Positions 23,701 to 36,400 of a DNA stretch of 64,000 nucleotides are shown here, in pieces. The notes beneath the pieces are model-generated. The model searched no databases, was not told where the DNA came from, and worked only from the letters and a program-made list of their open reading frames with translations. The position numbers were made by a program, and so were the translations under genes. Position 1 is the first letter of the stretch; the number at the start of each line of letters is the position of its first letter. Where the stretch lies: contig OZ022578.1 of assembly GCA_963669155.1 (NCBI GenBank), positions 7,290,387-7,354,386 of the forward strand. Reading direction: 5' to 3'. The DNA is from Arbacia lixula (lineage: Eukaryota; Echinodermata; Echinoidea; Arbacioida; Arbaciidae).

Positions 23701-26604
23701 ATACCAAACATTCTTGAGGTGAGCAGCATGTTCATTGCCACTTGACCTACCATCTTGTTCTCTTGGTCCCATTATATCTTGCAAACTGCTTCAATCTGCC
23801 TGTTGATCTTACCTTTGAGAAGATTAGAGTTATATTAAAGGCTTGCTTTTGCATTATGATTTATCATATTTGATTTCCCTGATATGAAAAGTTAACTAAA
23901 ATATGTAATAGTAAGCTTTTTTCTGATCAAGACTGAAGCAACATATCAAAATGAGACTCGTGATGTATATGCTAGATTTGTGTTGTATGGTCAAGTGCCA
24001 TTGCTCCTGCTCATATCAGTTAACTTTCATTAATTGTATATGCTATATTTGCATGAATGCTTTTCATACAAGGTTGGTTTGTTTCCTTCTTTTGTTTCAG
24101 GCCATGATCCAAGGAAATCTAGAAATTCTAAAAGACTGGTGTTATGAAGCTGTGAGTATTTGAGATATTTCTTTTATTTAATATTGGAATATGTACAGAT
24201 AGTTTTTTTCCAGGAAATATAAAAAGAAAAAAAATCCTTGCGTTAACGTGTAAGAATTGTAATTTTTTTTAGACCAGTGCTCACAACGTAAAACAAGATT
24301 ATATATAAAAAAAAAGAGTGAATAGATCGTAACTGGTAGCTCGCTGGCGCAAGCATTGACATTTTGTGTCCACTAGATATATCGCATTGTTTTCATACTG
24401 AAACGTGCTGCCTGTGCATGCAATGTGTACTGTGGTTCAAAGGTTTCCTTTACAGACAGACAAGTCCTTGTCTAAGCACATTTCCCTGAGGAAGTTCCAC
24501 ATATATGATCTTGAATGGCATATAGAAGAATAATTTATCAATCCCTAAACCATCAAAAACTTAGTTTGAATGTTTTTCATTGGTCACTTAATCAACCATG
24601 ATATTCTGTAATATTGTCATTCTTGTAATATATGAAAACATATTGACTGTAAGTCATTGTGTTAAATATTAACTGTGAGACATCATCATGGTAGCTTTTG
24701 AAAGCTCACTTTTACTTTTGTTTGTGTTTCAGCCATTCAACCAGCTTGCTACCCCCATCAAGCAAGCAATGTCAGTGGGATACAAGTTTGATTCCAAGGT
24801 CTTAGATGTAGACAATGTAGAGGTAAGATATATAAACAATTCTGCAACCCATATCTTTTCTGCTAATGAATAAGGAATTAACAAAAGTTCTGCACTTTCT
24901 TTAAAGCTCTTCTAGACATGTATTGAAATGCTGTATGCATAGTTGTTTAAATTCTCATGAAAGAAATGTAAAGTTAACACACATTTAAGTATTGGCTAGA
25001 TTAATTTCTGAGGTAATTTAAATTTGAAAAGAATTTTTAGGTTTACACCCATTCGTGAGAATGGAGTCTCCCAACCTGTAAATGGTCTATTTTTATGCCT
25101 CAAATGTTGCCAGATAGCATTGTCCTTCTGGGTTGTCCGTCTGTGAAGGTCTGACAAAAGTCCATTAAAGGAAAACAGAGTTATAAATTTTCAAATACTA
25201 AATTTTGTGACATCACTTGTGAGCTACTCGGCTCTAAGCTGTGTGCTAATTACTTTGAAAACGTTTGCTCTAAAAGAAATATACCGTTTTACCTTTGCAT
25301 TTGATATATCATTAGACACATACTTTTACACACACAAACATGTGAAAACAATTTTTCCCTTCATCAAAAACCGGAAAGAGAGCAATTTATGGAATGATAT
25401 AGTACACAACATATGGGAGAGCAACTTGCATGTGATGTCACAGAATTAAAACTTGGCAAAATTAAAACAGTCATAACTTTCTTGTCCTTTGAAAGACTTG
25501 CATCAAAACTTCACTAATATGTTGCTCTCTTGTGTCTGCCTTAATCAAAACAAATTTAACTTCAGGGTGGAATTTGTCTTTAAGTTTGTGTTTTATACCC
25601 TGTAGAGAACACATGCTATTTACATCACACTGTCATACTGATCCTTTCTACTCCCCCGGTGTAGCTTTCCATGGGCAAGATGATGGAGCAGGGACCAGTC
25701 TTGGTGATTACATTCATTGCCCAGCAGATCATGTCTGTCCGGAACAGCAAGGGAGTCGTGGTCGAGGGAGATCTGGTAAGCTGATTAATCCTCCCTCTAC
25801 CGAGTTTGGAAAAACTCATAGACTTGCTAGCATTCTGCTCGATAATGGCAGTAAGAGGGTTAAGTGGTTATGGGTTGATAAAGTGAAACACTATGGTTTA
25901 TAAACTCCTGATGCATACCAAGTCTGGACAAACTTTATAGGCAGCAAGCTTTACCTGTGTCTCTGACATGAACTCAATGATTTTGCCTATGCAATAAGTA
26001 CAGTATGTGACTCAAATCATTGTGTTCTATCGAAAAAAACAAACAAACATTAGTGACAGAATGGTGTGGTTTTCATGTGCTCTCCATGAAGTCAGTCAGA
26101 TAGATCACTGTTGGGGATATAAGGGCTCGAGTCATTTCCAAGCAGTTTTGAATGAAGTGATGTATAGTCGGTGCTCTAAATGACAATGGGAATTGCCTAT
26201 TAATGATATAAAGATTAACTTCTGATGATATTTCAAATGTTTATCTGTTTCTCAGAATATTCTGTTTTTTTTTAAATCTTCTTCCTCAGGTGTTACCCAA
26301 GTATGCTCTTGAGCCACAAGTCAGCTATGGTCTTTGTAATTCAGTACATCCATTAATATCTGATTCTTGCTTAGTTACATTGAGGACTGAACATTTCATG
26401 AGTTTTGATAAATCCTTGAATTTAAATGCTATTCTATGCGCTCCATAATTGTGTTTTATCTTTGCTCTCCCCCACCCAACGTAGGACAAGGTGATGCGAG
26501 TGACGTACGTCTGGGTGCTATGTCGGGACCAGGAGATCCTCGATCCGTCCGCTGCCTGGCGTCTCCTGGACATGTCCGCTCATTCAACGGAACAGTGGGT
26601 CTGA
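14753..26604 (+). CDS. TIMM44: Mitochondrial import inner membrane translocase subunit TIM44
   Basis: Peripheral matrix-side subunit of the TIM23 import motor; it tethers mtHsp70 to the channel so that preproteins are pulled into the matrix. Coding exons: 14753-14785, 17343-17474, 17780-17875, 18498-18575, 19173-19253, 19734-19874, 20794-20863, 21649-21718, 22542-22627, 23055-23147, 23594-23718, 24101-24151, 24733-24822, 25665-25775, 26485-26604. All junctions are GT-AG and in phase, giving 458 residues (human 452). Residues 1-60 are basic/Ser-rich, as expected of a matrix-targeting presequence. RKGFISGFIDNIRQEMNKNK (about 65-84) and the charged coiled-coil-like region (88-200) match the motor-binding N domain. 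The C-terminal Tim44 domain includes WYQQWKNF, MRYDESDN, ILKDWCYEA, MGKMMEQGPVLVITF and CRDQEILDPSAAWRLLDMSA..STEQ. The start is the first ATG before a clean GT donor, giving MSTSIGRLGRQ. A TGACGTAA (CRE-like) site lies 10-17 bases upstream of it. Confidence 0.97.
15400..16577 (+). mobile_element. 1.2-kb TSD-flanked element of unknown family in TIMM44 intron 1
   Basis: Flanked by GGCTGGTAT direct repeats (15391-15399 and 16578-16586). The left end reads TACTGCGACCAGCCCGCTCA, the right end GCGGGAGCAGTCCCGGGGCTA. The same ends, joined by 3 bases, form the 53-bp insertion at 35890-35942. Contains three hairpins: 15409-15434 (11-bp stem), 15735-15775 (14-bp stem, 13-base loop) and 16548-16566 (8-bp stem). 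A 205-residue open frame at 15389-16006 and a frame starting at 16587 resemble nothing I recognise and have biased, low-complexity tails. A 9-bp target duplication would fit a Mutator-like transposon; that is inference. Confidence 0.6.
16890..17175. repeat. Dispersed repeat with CCCTAA-like core, copy 1
   Basis: A core of imperfect CCCTAA/CCCTGA units (16970-17042) is bracketed by GGTATCCCACTAATTTTATG on the left and CACTTTCTGCCGACAA on the right. The same flanks and core occur inverted at 31780-32020. So this is an element that carries telomere-like units, not a chromosome end. Lies in TIMM44 intron 1. Confidence 0.75.
20203..20650. mobile_element. MITE-like repeat interrupted by a LINE/SINE 3' tail
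   Basis: Outer repeat begins GGGTCCGTTATCACAAAGAG and contains many GATCGAT/ATTGATC inverted motifs. Inside it, about 20440-20512, AGTGCGCTATATAAATTC followed by (TTA)n is the typical 3' tail of L2-type LINEs and the SINEs that borrow it. In TIMM44 intron 6. Confidence 0.55.
22640..22925 (+). mobile_element. tRNA-derived SINE in TIMM44 intron 9
   Basis: A-box-like GGTAGAGTGGTT and B-box GGTTCAAACTCC (22701-22712) are followed by a body containing CATATTGCTGCTC and TACCCAGGAGTTTAAATGGG, a core seen in many invertebrate tRNA-SINEs. Starts 13 bases after the exon-9 donor. No intact tRNA fold, so not a tRNA gene. Confidence 0.7.
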
Positions 26605-26756
26605 GGGAGAAGACTACCACCAACAACCAAACATGGGTGCACCCTATCCACACTTACATTACCAGGCCTTGAAAACACCATCAGCTTAATTCCCATCTTC
26701 ATGCCAATGGTAATGAGAGTTAATCCTTTATGTGCCATGTATGTATGTGTCCACCG

Positions 26757-26914
26757 TGGTCCCGTTGCACAAAACTGACCACAATGGTAACTTTGTCATT
26801 AGTGGTAACTACCATGGTAACACCGCTTGACAGCCACTCAAATTCAAGGTTTCCATAGAAGTTACTATTGAAAGCAAAATTACCATTAATGGTAAGTTTT
26901 ATGGAACAGGGCCC
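26757..26914. mobile_element. MITE, GGGCCCTGTTCCATAAAACT family
   Basis: Ends are imperfect inverted repeats (GGTCCCGTTGCACAAAACTG at the left; the reverse complement of the right end is GGGCCCTGTTCCATAAAACT), with internal ATGGTAA palindromes. A partial copy lies at 29594-29660. Located in the putative TIMM44 3' UTR, so it could fold in the mRNA. Confidence 0.7.
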
Positions 26915-27393
26915 AGGAATTCACACATATCGCATGGAGCAGATACATCCTGGCACAGGGAAAGTTAACACACCATGTTCTCTCTCCTCCAGTGGAGTGC
27001 CACGTACACGTTTCCAAGGAAACGCGCACTCTTGCAACACTAATTCTTGTGTTGTCAATAGTTCTGCCAATCCATCAGGACTGAGAGCATGAGATGATGC
27101 AGAGTTGTCTTACTGAAACTAATACCACTGATATCTAGGTTCATTTCATTTGTTCGATCAAAATAGGAATATTGTACAGAATCTGATGGTATGCCAGGCA
27201 AACCAGGCTGTGGTCAATGATAAGGTTGTGGATCATGCAGCAGGTGTCTGTGTTTGATTCAGTGTTTGGATACAGTAAGGCCCATTACTGCTCACTTCCA
27301 GCGTATGTAACTCCAATGTTGTAGTTAAGTGACCAAGGGCAGACGGGTGTGAAGTTTTGATACATGTACATTATATAATGCGGACTATATTAC

Positions 27394-27663
27394 AATAAAA
27401 ATGATTTGGTACTGGAGTTGAGAACGTGTGTGGCACGTTAGGGTCCAGGTACCTCGAATGATAATTCGGAAAGATTTCCTGAAATTGTGGAGAGCTCAGC
27501 TTTGCATCTTCATGAAACAGATTGGATTCATTTCGCCCTTTCACTTGAATATTTGTGAATGCTGCAATATTTACATTCAGATTGATATCTTGCTGTGCTT
27601 GAGTACAGAATCAGTTTCTATTCTATCTCCATGAAAAACATCAGAGTGAGTAAAAATAATAAA
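27394..27663 (+). promoter_or_regulatory. Candidate poly(A) signals of TIMM44
   Basis: AATAAA is present at 27394-27399 and 27658-27663, about 0.8 and 1.05 kb after the stop codon at 26602-26604. If used, the 3' UTR would include the short inverted-repeat element at 26757-26914. No transcript end can be seen directly. Confidence 0.3.
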
Positions 27664-28390
27664 CTGAAAGCTCTGTCCGGTTATGGACTATGATAAAGCT
27701 CCTAAAGGCATAAATTGGTTGGTAAGATTCAAAACATAAGCTTTTCATTTCAAAATGATTGGCACAGGGACAGTAAGTAATGGAGGTTTAAAGGAAGTTC
27801 TCATGTATTCATGCTTAATAAAGAGTCAAAGTTTTGGTTAAAAAATGAGAGTTTTGATGAATGTCTAGTCTAGGTGTTATGAAGCCAGATTGATACATAT
27901 AAAACCTTAATCATTAAATGTGTCTGAAATATCTAAAAAAAAACCCACGTTGGTATAACCCAAAATAAGATACATCTTTATGAAGTGTAATCTTAACACT
28001 TTTAACTAAACTTTAATCTAAAACGATTAAAACTTTGTGTTTTTATTGTCCTGTGAATGTTTCCATCCTTAATATTGTAACTGCATTTGTAAGACGAGAT
28101 AACAAATCTAAAGTGGTGGTATTAAATTCATTTTGCAGAGAGAAGAGTATAAATTAAAGATTGTAACATATTTAAATACAGTGCGTGCGATATCTATCTT
28201 TTTCTTGAAGAATGGATGAAGTGAGGACACGTGCATGAGAACAAAATTGTGTTTCATTTGGAGAAGATACAATGAATCACTTCAAAATTGAGGAGATTAA
28301 GGTGAGATAGTGGGGGACAAAATGATAGAAACGGGAAAAGAATCACTGAGAGCAGGTAAAATGAATCTCTGCAAATGGAGAAAACTTTAA

Positions 28391-29009
28391 CCCTAATACT
28401 CGGGGGGGGGGGGGGCATAATTCCCCCCCTGTCGAATTTCTGTAGGTACTTATTAATGCCTCAATATTTCGGAATGAAATATTACTTTTTTCTCTGATCC
28501 TTCCCGCATATTTTGATATCAAATTTATGAAGATCAAACTTACTGTGCTGGTGTCAGATTACGTTTACCGAACATGTTACTGAAATGTCACTATTTCTCT
28601 ATATGCCTTCGTATAACCCCATGGGCAAAATCAGGAGCTTTTCCATTTTATTGAAATACTTTTGTAGTAAGTATCTTTGTTTCAAATGGTGTAATTAATT
28701 ACCACACACACACAAGCACACCCACACCCAAAAAGCAACAAACGCTTTACGGAAAACAAAGAAATACATTAGAAAATTGATAAACAATATAATACATAAG
28801 AAATAATTACCACAACCTATATTTTTCTTTCAGGAATTGACGAGGGAGTTATGAAAATCATTTGTACCAAAAAATTGCTCTTCCTGAGGCTTTATTTAGT
28901 GAGAAATACCAAAATCTATGATTTCTCACATAAATTAGCATAAATCATGCCATAATTCCCCCCTCCCCCGGTAATAAAACGAGCTTCGAAATACCCCAGG
29001 AGTATTAGG
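28391..29009. mobile_element. piggyBac-like MITE with TTAA target duplication
   Basis: Flanked by TTAA (28387-28390 and 29010-29013). Inverted ends CCCTAATACTC (left) and GAGTATTAGG (right), followed inward by G-rich tracts and GGCATAATTCC motifs in inverted order. About 620 bp, no open reading frame. TTAA plus a CC-starting end fits the piggyBac superfamily. Between the 3' ends of TIMM44 and C9orf85. Confidence 0.65.
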
Positions 29010-30476
29010 TTAAAGAAGTTACAGCAGAGATAGTACGAGAATGCAAAGTGAGAAAGGAAGAATGAGAGAGAGTGAGAGATAGAGAGAAAGAGAAAGAGAG
29101 AGACAGAGAGAGAGGGATAGAGAGACACACACAGACGGAAAGGTGCACTTGCAGAGAAGATAAGAGTTAAAAGGGAATCTACACGACATAGCAGAGACAG
29201 TACTACACTACTTTGGACAACCAGTCAAACGGTTCAATTTGAAAATAAAACCGTAAATATAATTCATCTTAAGGCAAGTTTTCAGTTCTTATATTCTACG
29301 GATTGCTCTAAAATTTTATATTCTTGTATATTATGTAGTATTTAAAAGAATTATATGCCTGTAAAAAAAGACACCCCAACTTCAAATAATATAAGGCAAA
29401 CAAGAAACGGTAAATCAAGACCATATCAAAATGATACTGGAAAATACAATTTATTGCAATGTTTGTTACCAAATCTACAAGTACAGTATCTTAAAAGGGG
29501 AAAGAAGAAAACAGAGAGCCTTGAAAAAAGTAAAAAATCAAGAAAAAACAAGTGAACTCATACAATACAGAAAACCGAAAAGGCTGATAAGACCAGGGCC
29601 CTGTCGCATAAAACTTACCAGTGATGGTAACTTTGCTACTCATGGCAACTTCCATGGAAAAAAAACATATTAGAAGTAAGAGGAAGAAGTGGTAAAGACT
29701 AAGTAATCCATTGTTAAAGGGTTACTAAATTAGAAAAATAAGTTCCCACTAATCTATGTAAAATTATCCAATAAAAACGAATTTCACATTTTTTTTGCTG
29801 CAATAAAGTCTCATTTTGACGAAAATTTGAAATTGGGCCCTGGTCCTGAGGATAGAGAATAATGTGCTACTTGAAATCACACCAAAGTTGAAATCTTGTT
29901 TTCATTAGACTGGATCAAGCACTTTTCTGCCAAGCCCATCATCTGGGGGAGGGGCAGACTCCTTATCAAATTGCGTGTTTATTTGCCAATTTCATGACTC
30001 AAATAGCCAACTATTTTCAAAGTTTGGTCTACTTATGACAGCCCTATTGGAAGAGATTCCACGCTTATTCACTGGGCCTTTATAATAACCTTTGGATAAT
30101 GTGGTTTTCACTAATCCTCTTTCAATCCACTGAGAATGTGATTATTTCTAATCCTTAAATCACAGAGAAGTATGTCCTTAGTATTAATCCTTTCTAATCC
30201 ACTGAGAATTTAATCTTCTTTCACCTGCTCTGCATAAGCTGACTTATAGTGAGCTAAGCTCACTGCTTGGAGGCATTTGTTAAGGCTTACTACTGAACAT
30301 CACTGGATGTTTAGACTGGTATTTCTAACTGGTCTTTTAATATCACCAAGGGCAGAAAAGCAGAGGATTTGTCCACCTAAACCTCTCAGTACCAGGTCAG
30401 GAAAAGCCCATGATAGACTCATTAGACATTCACATGTCATACACCCACAGTACTGAGAGGGTTAAACCAGCCATTA

Positions 30477-33400
30477 TCATCTTTCATGATCCATCACATC
30501 TCCATCATGGGATGTATCAACTGTGTCCTCATCTCCATCCTCGCTCAATCCTCCAGCTCCTCCTCCTCCTCCACCTCTATCTATCCCTTCACCACTTGTT
30601 CCGTCTTCACCTCCTTCTGATGGCATGGCGATGTCTTGATCTGCCAGAGTAACGCTTTCCTCCTCCTCCTCCTCCTCCTCCTCTTCCTCCTCCTCCAGGC
30701 CTGCTGATGGTTCAGGGCTCAATCTCTCCTCCTTCTGTGCTCCTTCCTCGCCTTTACCCACACGTGGGCATTTCCTGTCGCAAAAGAAATAAAAACCAAT
30801 ACAAGGACTATATATTCATATCTCTGATTGTATCATCAGCTCCCAAATCCTTCTTTTTAACCATTGCTACCTTGTGGTTTGGTCCACAAACCCTCTAAAG
30901 CGGAACATTTGCATTGCTTCACTGACATTCTCTGACATATCTACTGGTTGTTTCATCCCACTATAACTTCACAATGTGTGCCCTTGGTGAGGGATGTTGA
31001 CGAGGTCCTGTCAAATCACGTCAAATCCTTTGCATGTTTAAGCAGTCCCATCACTTCTTCTAGGACGGGGGGCGTGGAGTGGAATGGTGTGTAGTGATGC
31101 TGACCCATCGTGGTTAACCCCAGAAGGCTGATCAGTCAACGAACGATAGCATCCAGCCATCAACCTTATTCTGACTGTGGGCTTTTTGTGTAAATCAGAA
31201 TTTAGGCAAATTAGATTTATATTTTCCATATTCATTTAAATTTCTCTCATAAAAAAGAAGTATGTAGGTCAAACCTGTTTATTTTCCTGCTGAGAAGCAT
31301 AATCAGCAATGAAATAAGTAACAGATTCTTATTATTTTTCAACGTTTCTTAAGAATTCTATTATTTTGCATGGTTTCTCCTTTAATTTAGAGATTTTGTT
31401 TATACTTCAGATAAGTATTCTAATCAGTTTCAAGAGCAATGGGATCAGGCAAAAGGCCTAGAAGGCACAATTTACTGTGGTATAGGAAAAACAGTACATT
31501 GTACTTTGTACACAAACCTATGCGAAAACAGAAGCAGACAACTTTGAGAAACAAATTTTCTTAAGCAAGGTTGAGAAAAATCAGACATATCATAGAGGAG
31601 TTATTTGTGTTAAGAAATCTTAATCACTAGCCCTGTGAGTTTGCTCTCTAAATCAAAGGTAGGCAAGTGATCTTGGTATTATCTTATTTACACATGGTAC
31701 ACATGAACAATGACAATTCTCCCTATCGCAGATAGCCGATATCAAGCGATATCACCTCGCGATACCGATATCTGATTGATTGCTCTTGGGACGTATACTT
31801 CCGGTAAGAGCTGGTTGTCGGCAGAAAGTGACAGAGAAATCACTTTTTTTTATGAATTAAGCAGTGAACATTTTGTGTGGGGTTGTGGTTAGGGTCAGGA
31901 TTAGGTTTAGAATAAGGTTTAGGGTTAGTGTTAAGGTCAGGGTTAGGTTTAGGGTAAAAATTCATAAAATTAGTTGGATACCCCGGTCCCTTATTGTACA
32001 GGATTGCCGAATGTTCGTGGACCGGAAGTTCATATCCCAAGAATTAAAGGTAAAAAAAATTAGAGCGCCAAACACGTTCAGATTCGGAGAGCTATGCCCA
32101 TCATAGGGAGAATTCCAGTCAGTGTGTCACTTCTGACCAATTGAGTTGCCCATGAAGGAATTTAGTGGAATCAGTGCTAGTTTTCATGATTTTCAAAAAT
32201 TCATGTCCTTTTTTATGATATATCTGATTTTTTTCAAACTTTTACCTATTTGTTTGTTTTATTTATTTGTCTGCTTTAATTCAATTAAATCCATTTTTAG
32301 GGTTTTGTTCTCCTTTTAAGACTACAGCTGGGTTATTTCAAATGTAAACAATGATAGTATTTCACTCCTCCTGAAGCTTTGACTGTGAGATTTTATACAC
32401 ACTTTTTGTTAGAGTCTACAGATGATTCATGCCAAGTTTCATGACTTTTGCAAATGGGCCACCCTGCCTTCAAGTTTAAAGGCTTTCACGCATCGATTCT
32501 GTGGGGAGATGTCACTATTTAGCTGCTATGCTTACTTGCGAACTTCACGCACGTATGTGGCACGCAGCGAAATGGATCAAGGCCAAAGGTTTAGCTTCGG
32601 TGATGATCGTGCATTCTAGCCAGGCGGGAAAATGCGCAAGTGCCTGAGAAACAAAACGCATACGTAGGTGTGCGTTTTGCATGGAACACACGGTGTACGC
32701 AATATGGCAGCGCGCTAGGGACATATTCTGCATACGACGCGTGAAAGCCTTTAAGAGTGATGACGAAGAATGCACTGAATGCTTCATGCACAGGAAGAGA
32801 GCAAAATCTGCAGTTATTACCCAGCTGCATCAACCTGAGCTGCATCGACGGCCGGCTGGTCCAAGGCCATCTTCTGCCCACACTTGGCACAGACCTCCTC
32901 AGATTCTCTGCATGGCTCACACACGATCAGGTAGGCATGCTTGATTCTCTTCTGCTGGCATCGAGTACTAGGATCAAAGAGATATATACATTAATGTAAT
33001 CAAATAATAGCAATATCAGATTATCCCACAATATAACAAGTTCAGTGCTACATTCCTCTAGGCCTACTGCAAAATAGACAAGATGCACTTTATGTTTACC
33101 TGTACAATGTAATAATCTTTGAGATTGAAGAACACTGGACTACCATGAAGAAGAAGAAAACATACTCATCAATACTGACAGAATGCATTCTCGACAACCA
33201 ACCATCCTAAGAGGCAAGATGCAATTGGACTAATCCATAACATATTATTTTATAGGTTAGTCCAGTGGCATTAAATTTTAAACAGTAAATGGAATGTATG
33301 AAGATGAATAATTCATTAAATTCGCACTTTTCATCCTGAATGCATATGAATAGTCAAAATTGATGTACAACTAAGTGTGATGACCTAACTCACTGTGACT

Positions 33401-36400
33401 TGAAATTGTGAGATTTAACAAATCACACATACCCTATAAGGCTAGATAGCATTTCTTCAGACAACTGTATGCAGCTGCAGCCTGCTTCCAATCATTGACG
33501 CGTAAAGGCGGATTCACACTGCATCCGACATCCGACATTCCGACGTACGACACGACTTTCGACACGACATTTCAGTTCACACTGACAACGACTTTTCAAA
33601 ATGTCGTGCAAAAAGTCGGATGACACGACATTTGCTGTCGGTCAATCTATTATCAAGTTCTTTATGCAATAACCAAGCATAAACACAAGAAAAATATTGA
33701 TCTGAGAAGGACGAGAAGTAGGGGTGAAGAAGGAAAAACGAGGAAGGAAAGAACTTACGGCGAAGGCGGGAGAAAAGGGAGGAGGAAATTGGAGCGGTAG
33801 AAGATAGGAGTAAGAAAGTTAGAAGGAAGAGATAAAAAAGAAAGTGAAAAGGAATATAAAACGAGGGGGAGAGGGAAGGAAACGCGAGAAAGGGAACAAG
33901 GGAGGGGGAGAAGAGGGTGGGTTGATGGTGAGGAATAGAGGAGAAGAGGAGGAGGAGCAGTATAAAGCAAGGAAGGAGGGATGAAAGGGGGTAGGGAAAA
34001 GAATCAAGTGAGATTGACTTGAAGAAGCAAGGGTGAATGAGGAGGAGAAACAAAAGACGAAGGACAACTAGATGATCATCGTCTTCCTCCTTCTCCACCA
34101 TCTCCCTCCTCTTCCACGCATTCGCTTCCCTTTCTTTCTTCTCCTTCCGTCTACTCTTACGTCTCCTTGTTCATTCTCATGCTCTTGCCTCAATACTAGA
34201 TCAAGTTACAGATACGTACTTATCCAAAATAAAGGAAAACCAGCATCAATATTTCGTGTGGGAAAGTTGGCATAATCACAAGCACCCTATCCTTCTTTAC
34301 AATGGTGAAGATAGAGAATTTACGTTATTACATCAATCATAACAATAGTCCATTATAAGATGGGTAGGTTGTGTCTTTATCTAGTTAATTCGCTATGCCT
34401 ACGTTAAGACATGTTTGGGATTTTTTTTTTTGTACCAGACATATACAGTATAAATCATATCAACAACATGATATTGTATACATGTACAATATAGTTTGCA
34501 GGTATCACGATTCCTCAAATAGAAATATAAAATTATTCAGTTTGTACCATTCAGTGATTTGAGTGTCCGGTTCAAACTAAATCTATCTGTTATAGATTCT
34601 GCTTTGACAAATCTGCATCAACACAACATAATACCCCCCCCCCCCCCCCCCCCCCGTCCCCTTCTCTCATTAATGAACACAGAATAGGCATATCCCCCTC
34701 GGCACCAAACTCCCCTAATCTAGGGCTACATCTGTACATATTTGTTTCAGCCTCAAACCCCCTTCTTAATTTTCCTTTCACAGATTCGATCACTTATGCT
34801 ATGTATAGACTGTTGAAATACACGATGAGAACTTTCTTAGAGATCAAGAAACGACATCCTACGAAACTACATCGGAAGGGGGGGGGGCACCCCCCCCCCT
34901 TCCGATTCCCCCCCAAAAACAAACAAAAAATAATAATAAAAACTAAAAAACTTTACATGTTTGTGATGCAAGAAAAGTATCAAATAAAACATTGTGAACA
35001 GCTGAGCAGGCCTACTCTTGATATTAAATTTATTTAAATTTATGCAAAGAAATTTTGAATATAGGTATTCTTTTTAGGAACATCCCGCATATCTACAGCC
35101 AGTCTACATGTAATCACTTAACTGACGAACTAAATCATTCCACCAACAGTGACTCTGCCAGAAAAATAGTTACACTTCTTATTTTTTAAGTCTACAAACT
35201 AACGTTAAGAAGTTTTGACGTTAAAGAAAGCTGTCACCATTCCCCTACAAACGAATATGAATCTACATTAGCTCCTCATGTAAACTTAGTTGAGAGTCTT
35301 TTAAACCCGAAAGAACAAACCCATGAATACAGGCCAATTCATCTCTATTTTTGGTTAGTCAGATCTCACTATTTAAAATTAAGGTTTGGTTATGTTGGTA
35401 GAATTTAGACGAGCAGATAACTTACTGTAATTGAAGTAGACTCTACTTGATGATATTGATAGACGGCTGACTAGTACGAATTGTAAGTAAACCAGTAAAT
35501 CTGAGTGTAGCAAATTATCTACTAGTATTCTAGTTCTAGAGGTAGACTGCATACATTATAGTGCGAACCAACGTCAGACATAATGTAACAGTCAATTCAT
35601 TTCTCTACTAAATAGATCTAATACGAGTATTCACTCCGTGGACCTAGATCTATTCGCATGAGCACGCCCAGCCGGTCGGCCGGCTGGCTAGATTTATCAT
35701 AACAGGATAGACCTGCTGGCTACCCATGACTACAGGTCTAGGTACGGTCGAGTCCAGATCTAAAAGAAATCGTGAGTTGTAGACTAGCTGCTAAAGAAAC
35801 TTGTTTGGATCTGGGAATGTACGCTCTAATTAATAGACTAGACCTACACCCTAGATAGATATCCGTGTTGTTATGAGTTAGTGTATCTGTAGCCCCGGGA
35901 CTGCTCCCGCGCAGCGAGAGCGTGAGCGGGCTGGTAGCAGTAAGTGTATCTGCATGGATCAATGATACGTTGGTCGTTAGATCTCACTTCGATCTCATGA
36001 CATTTTAAAGCCTTTAACAGCCATGTTGACATCGAGGCTGTAGACCTGTAACCTAACTTTAGATCGACCGTTTTATTTATAAATTAAATCTAGATCTATC
36101 TTGAAATCTGACATTCGAACAGAGTAATATAGAACACACTACAATTAACTGCACTACCGTTTAGACTAGTAGAGTACGCGTAAACACGGATGTTTATGTT
36201 GAACTGTTGGATATGCGACAGCTTTCTAGTAGTAGATCTAAACTAGAGCCTAATCCGAGTATAAACATAAACAGGTTATACTCAATTGATAACGTTTAAT
36301 GCCCGTCCAGACAGTCTAAAACTAGATATATTCATGTTGCATGTACATGTCGAGGCCTTTCAAAGTTAAAGTGCGATTTAGATCTCACAAGACTTTCAAG

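Larger units (their letters stand above)
26605..30476. other. Intergenic between convergent TIMM44 and C9orf85
   Basis: Holds the TIMM44 3' UTR, the MITEs at 26757-26914 and 28391-29009, an AG tract at about 29060-29120, a partial MITE at 29594-29660 and a short inverted-repeat element at about 30377-30466 (CTCTCAGTAC ends). The remainder is AT-rich with no supportable exon. Confidence 0.6.

Noticed and set aside
25207-25903. Extra open frames around TIMM44 exon 14
   Set aside because: They are out-of-frame shadows of, or intron sequence next to, the exon at 25665-25775.
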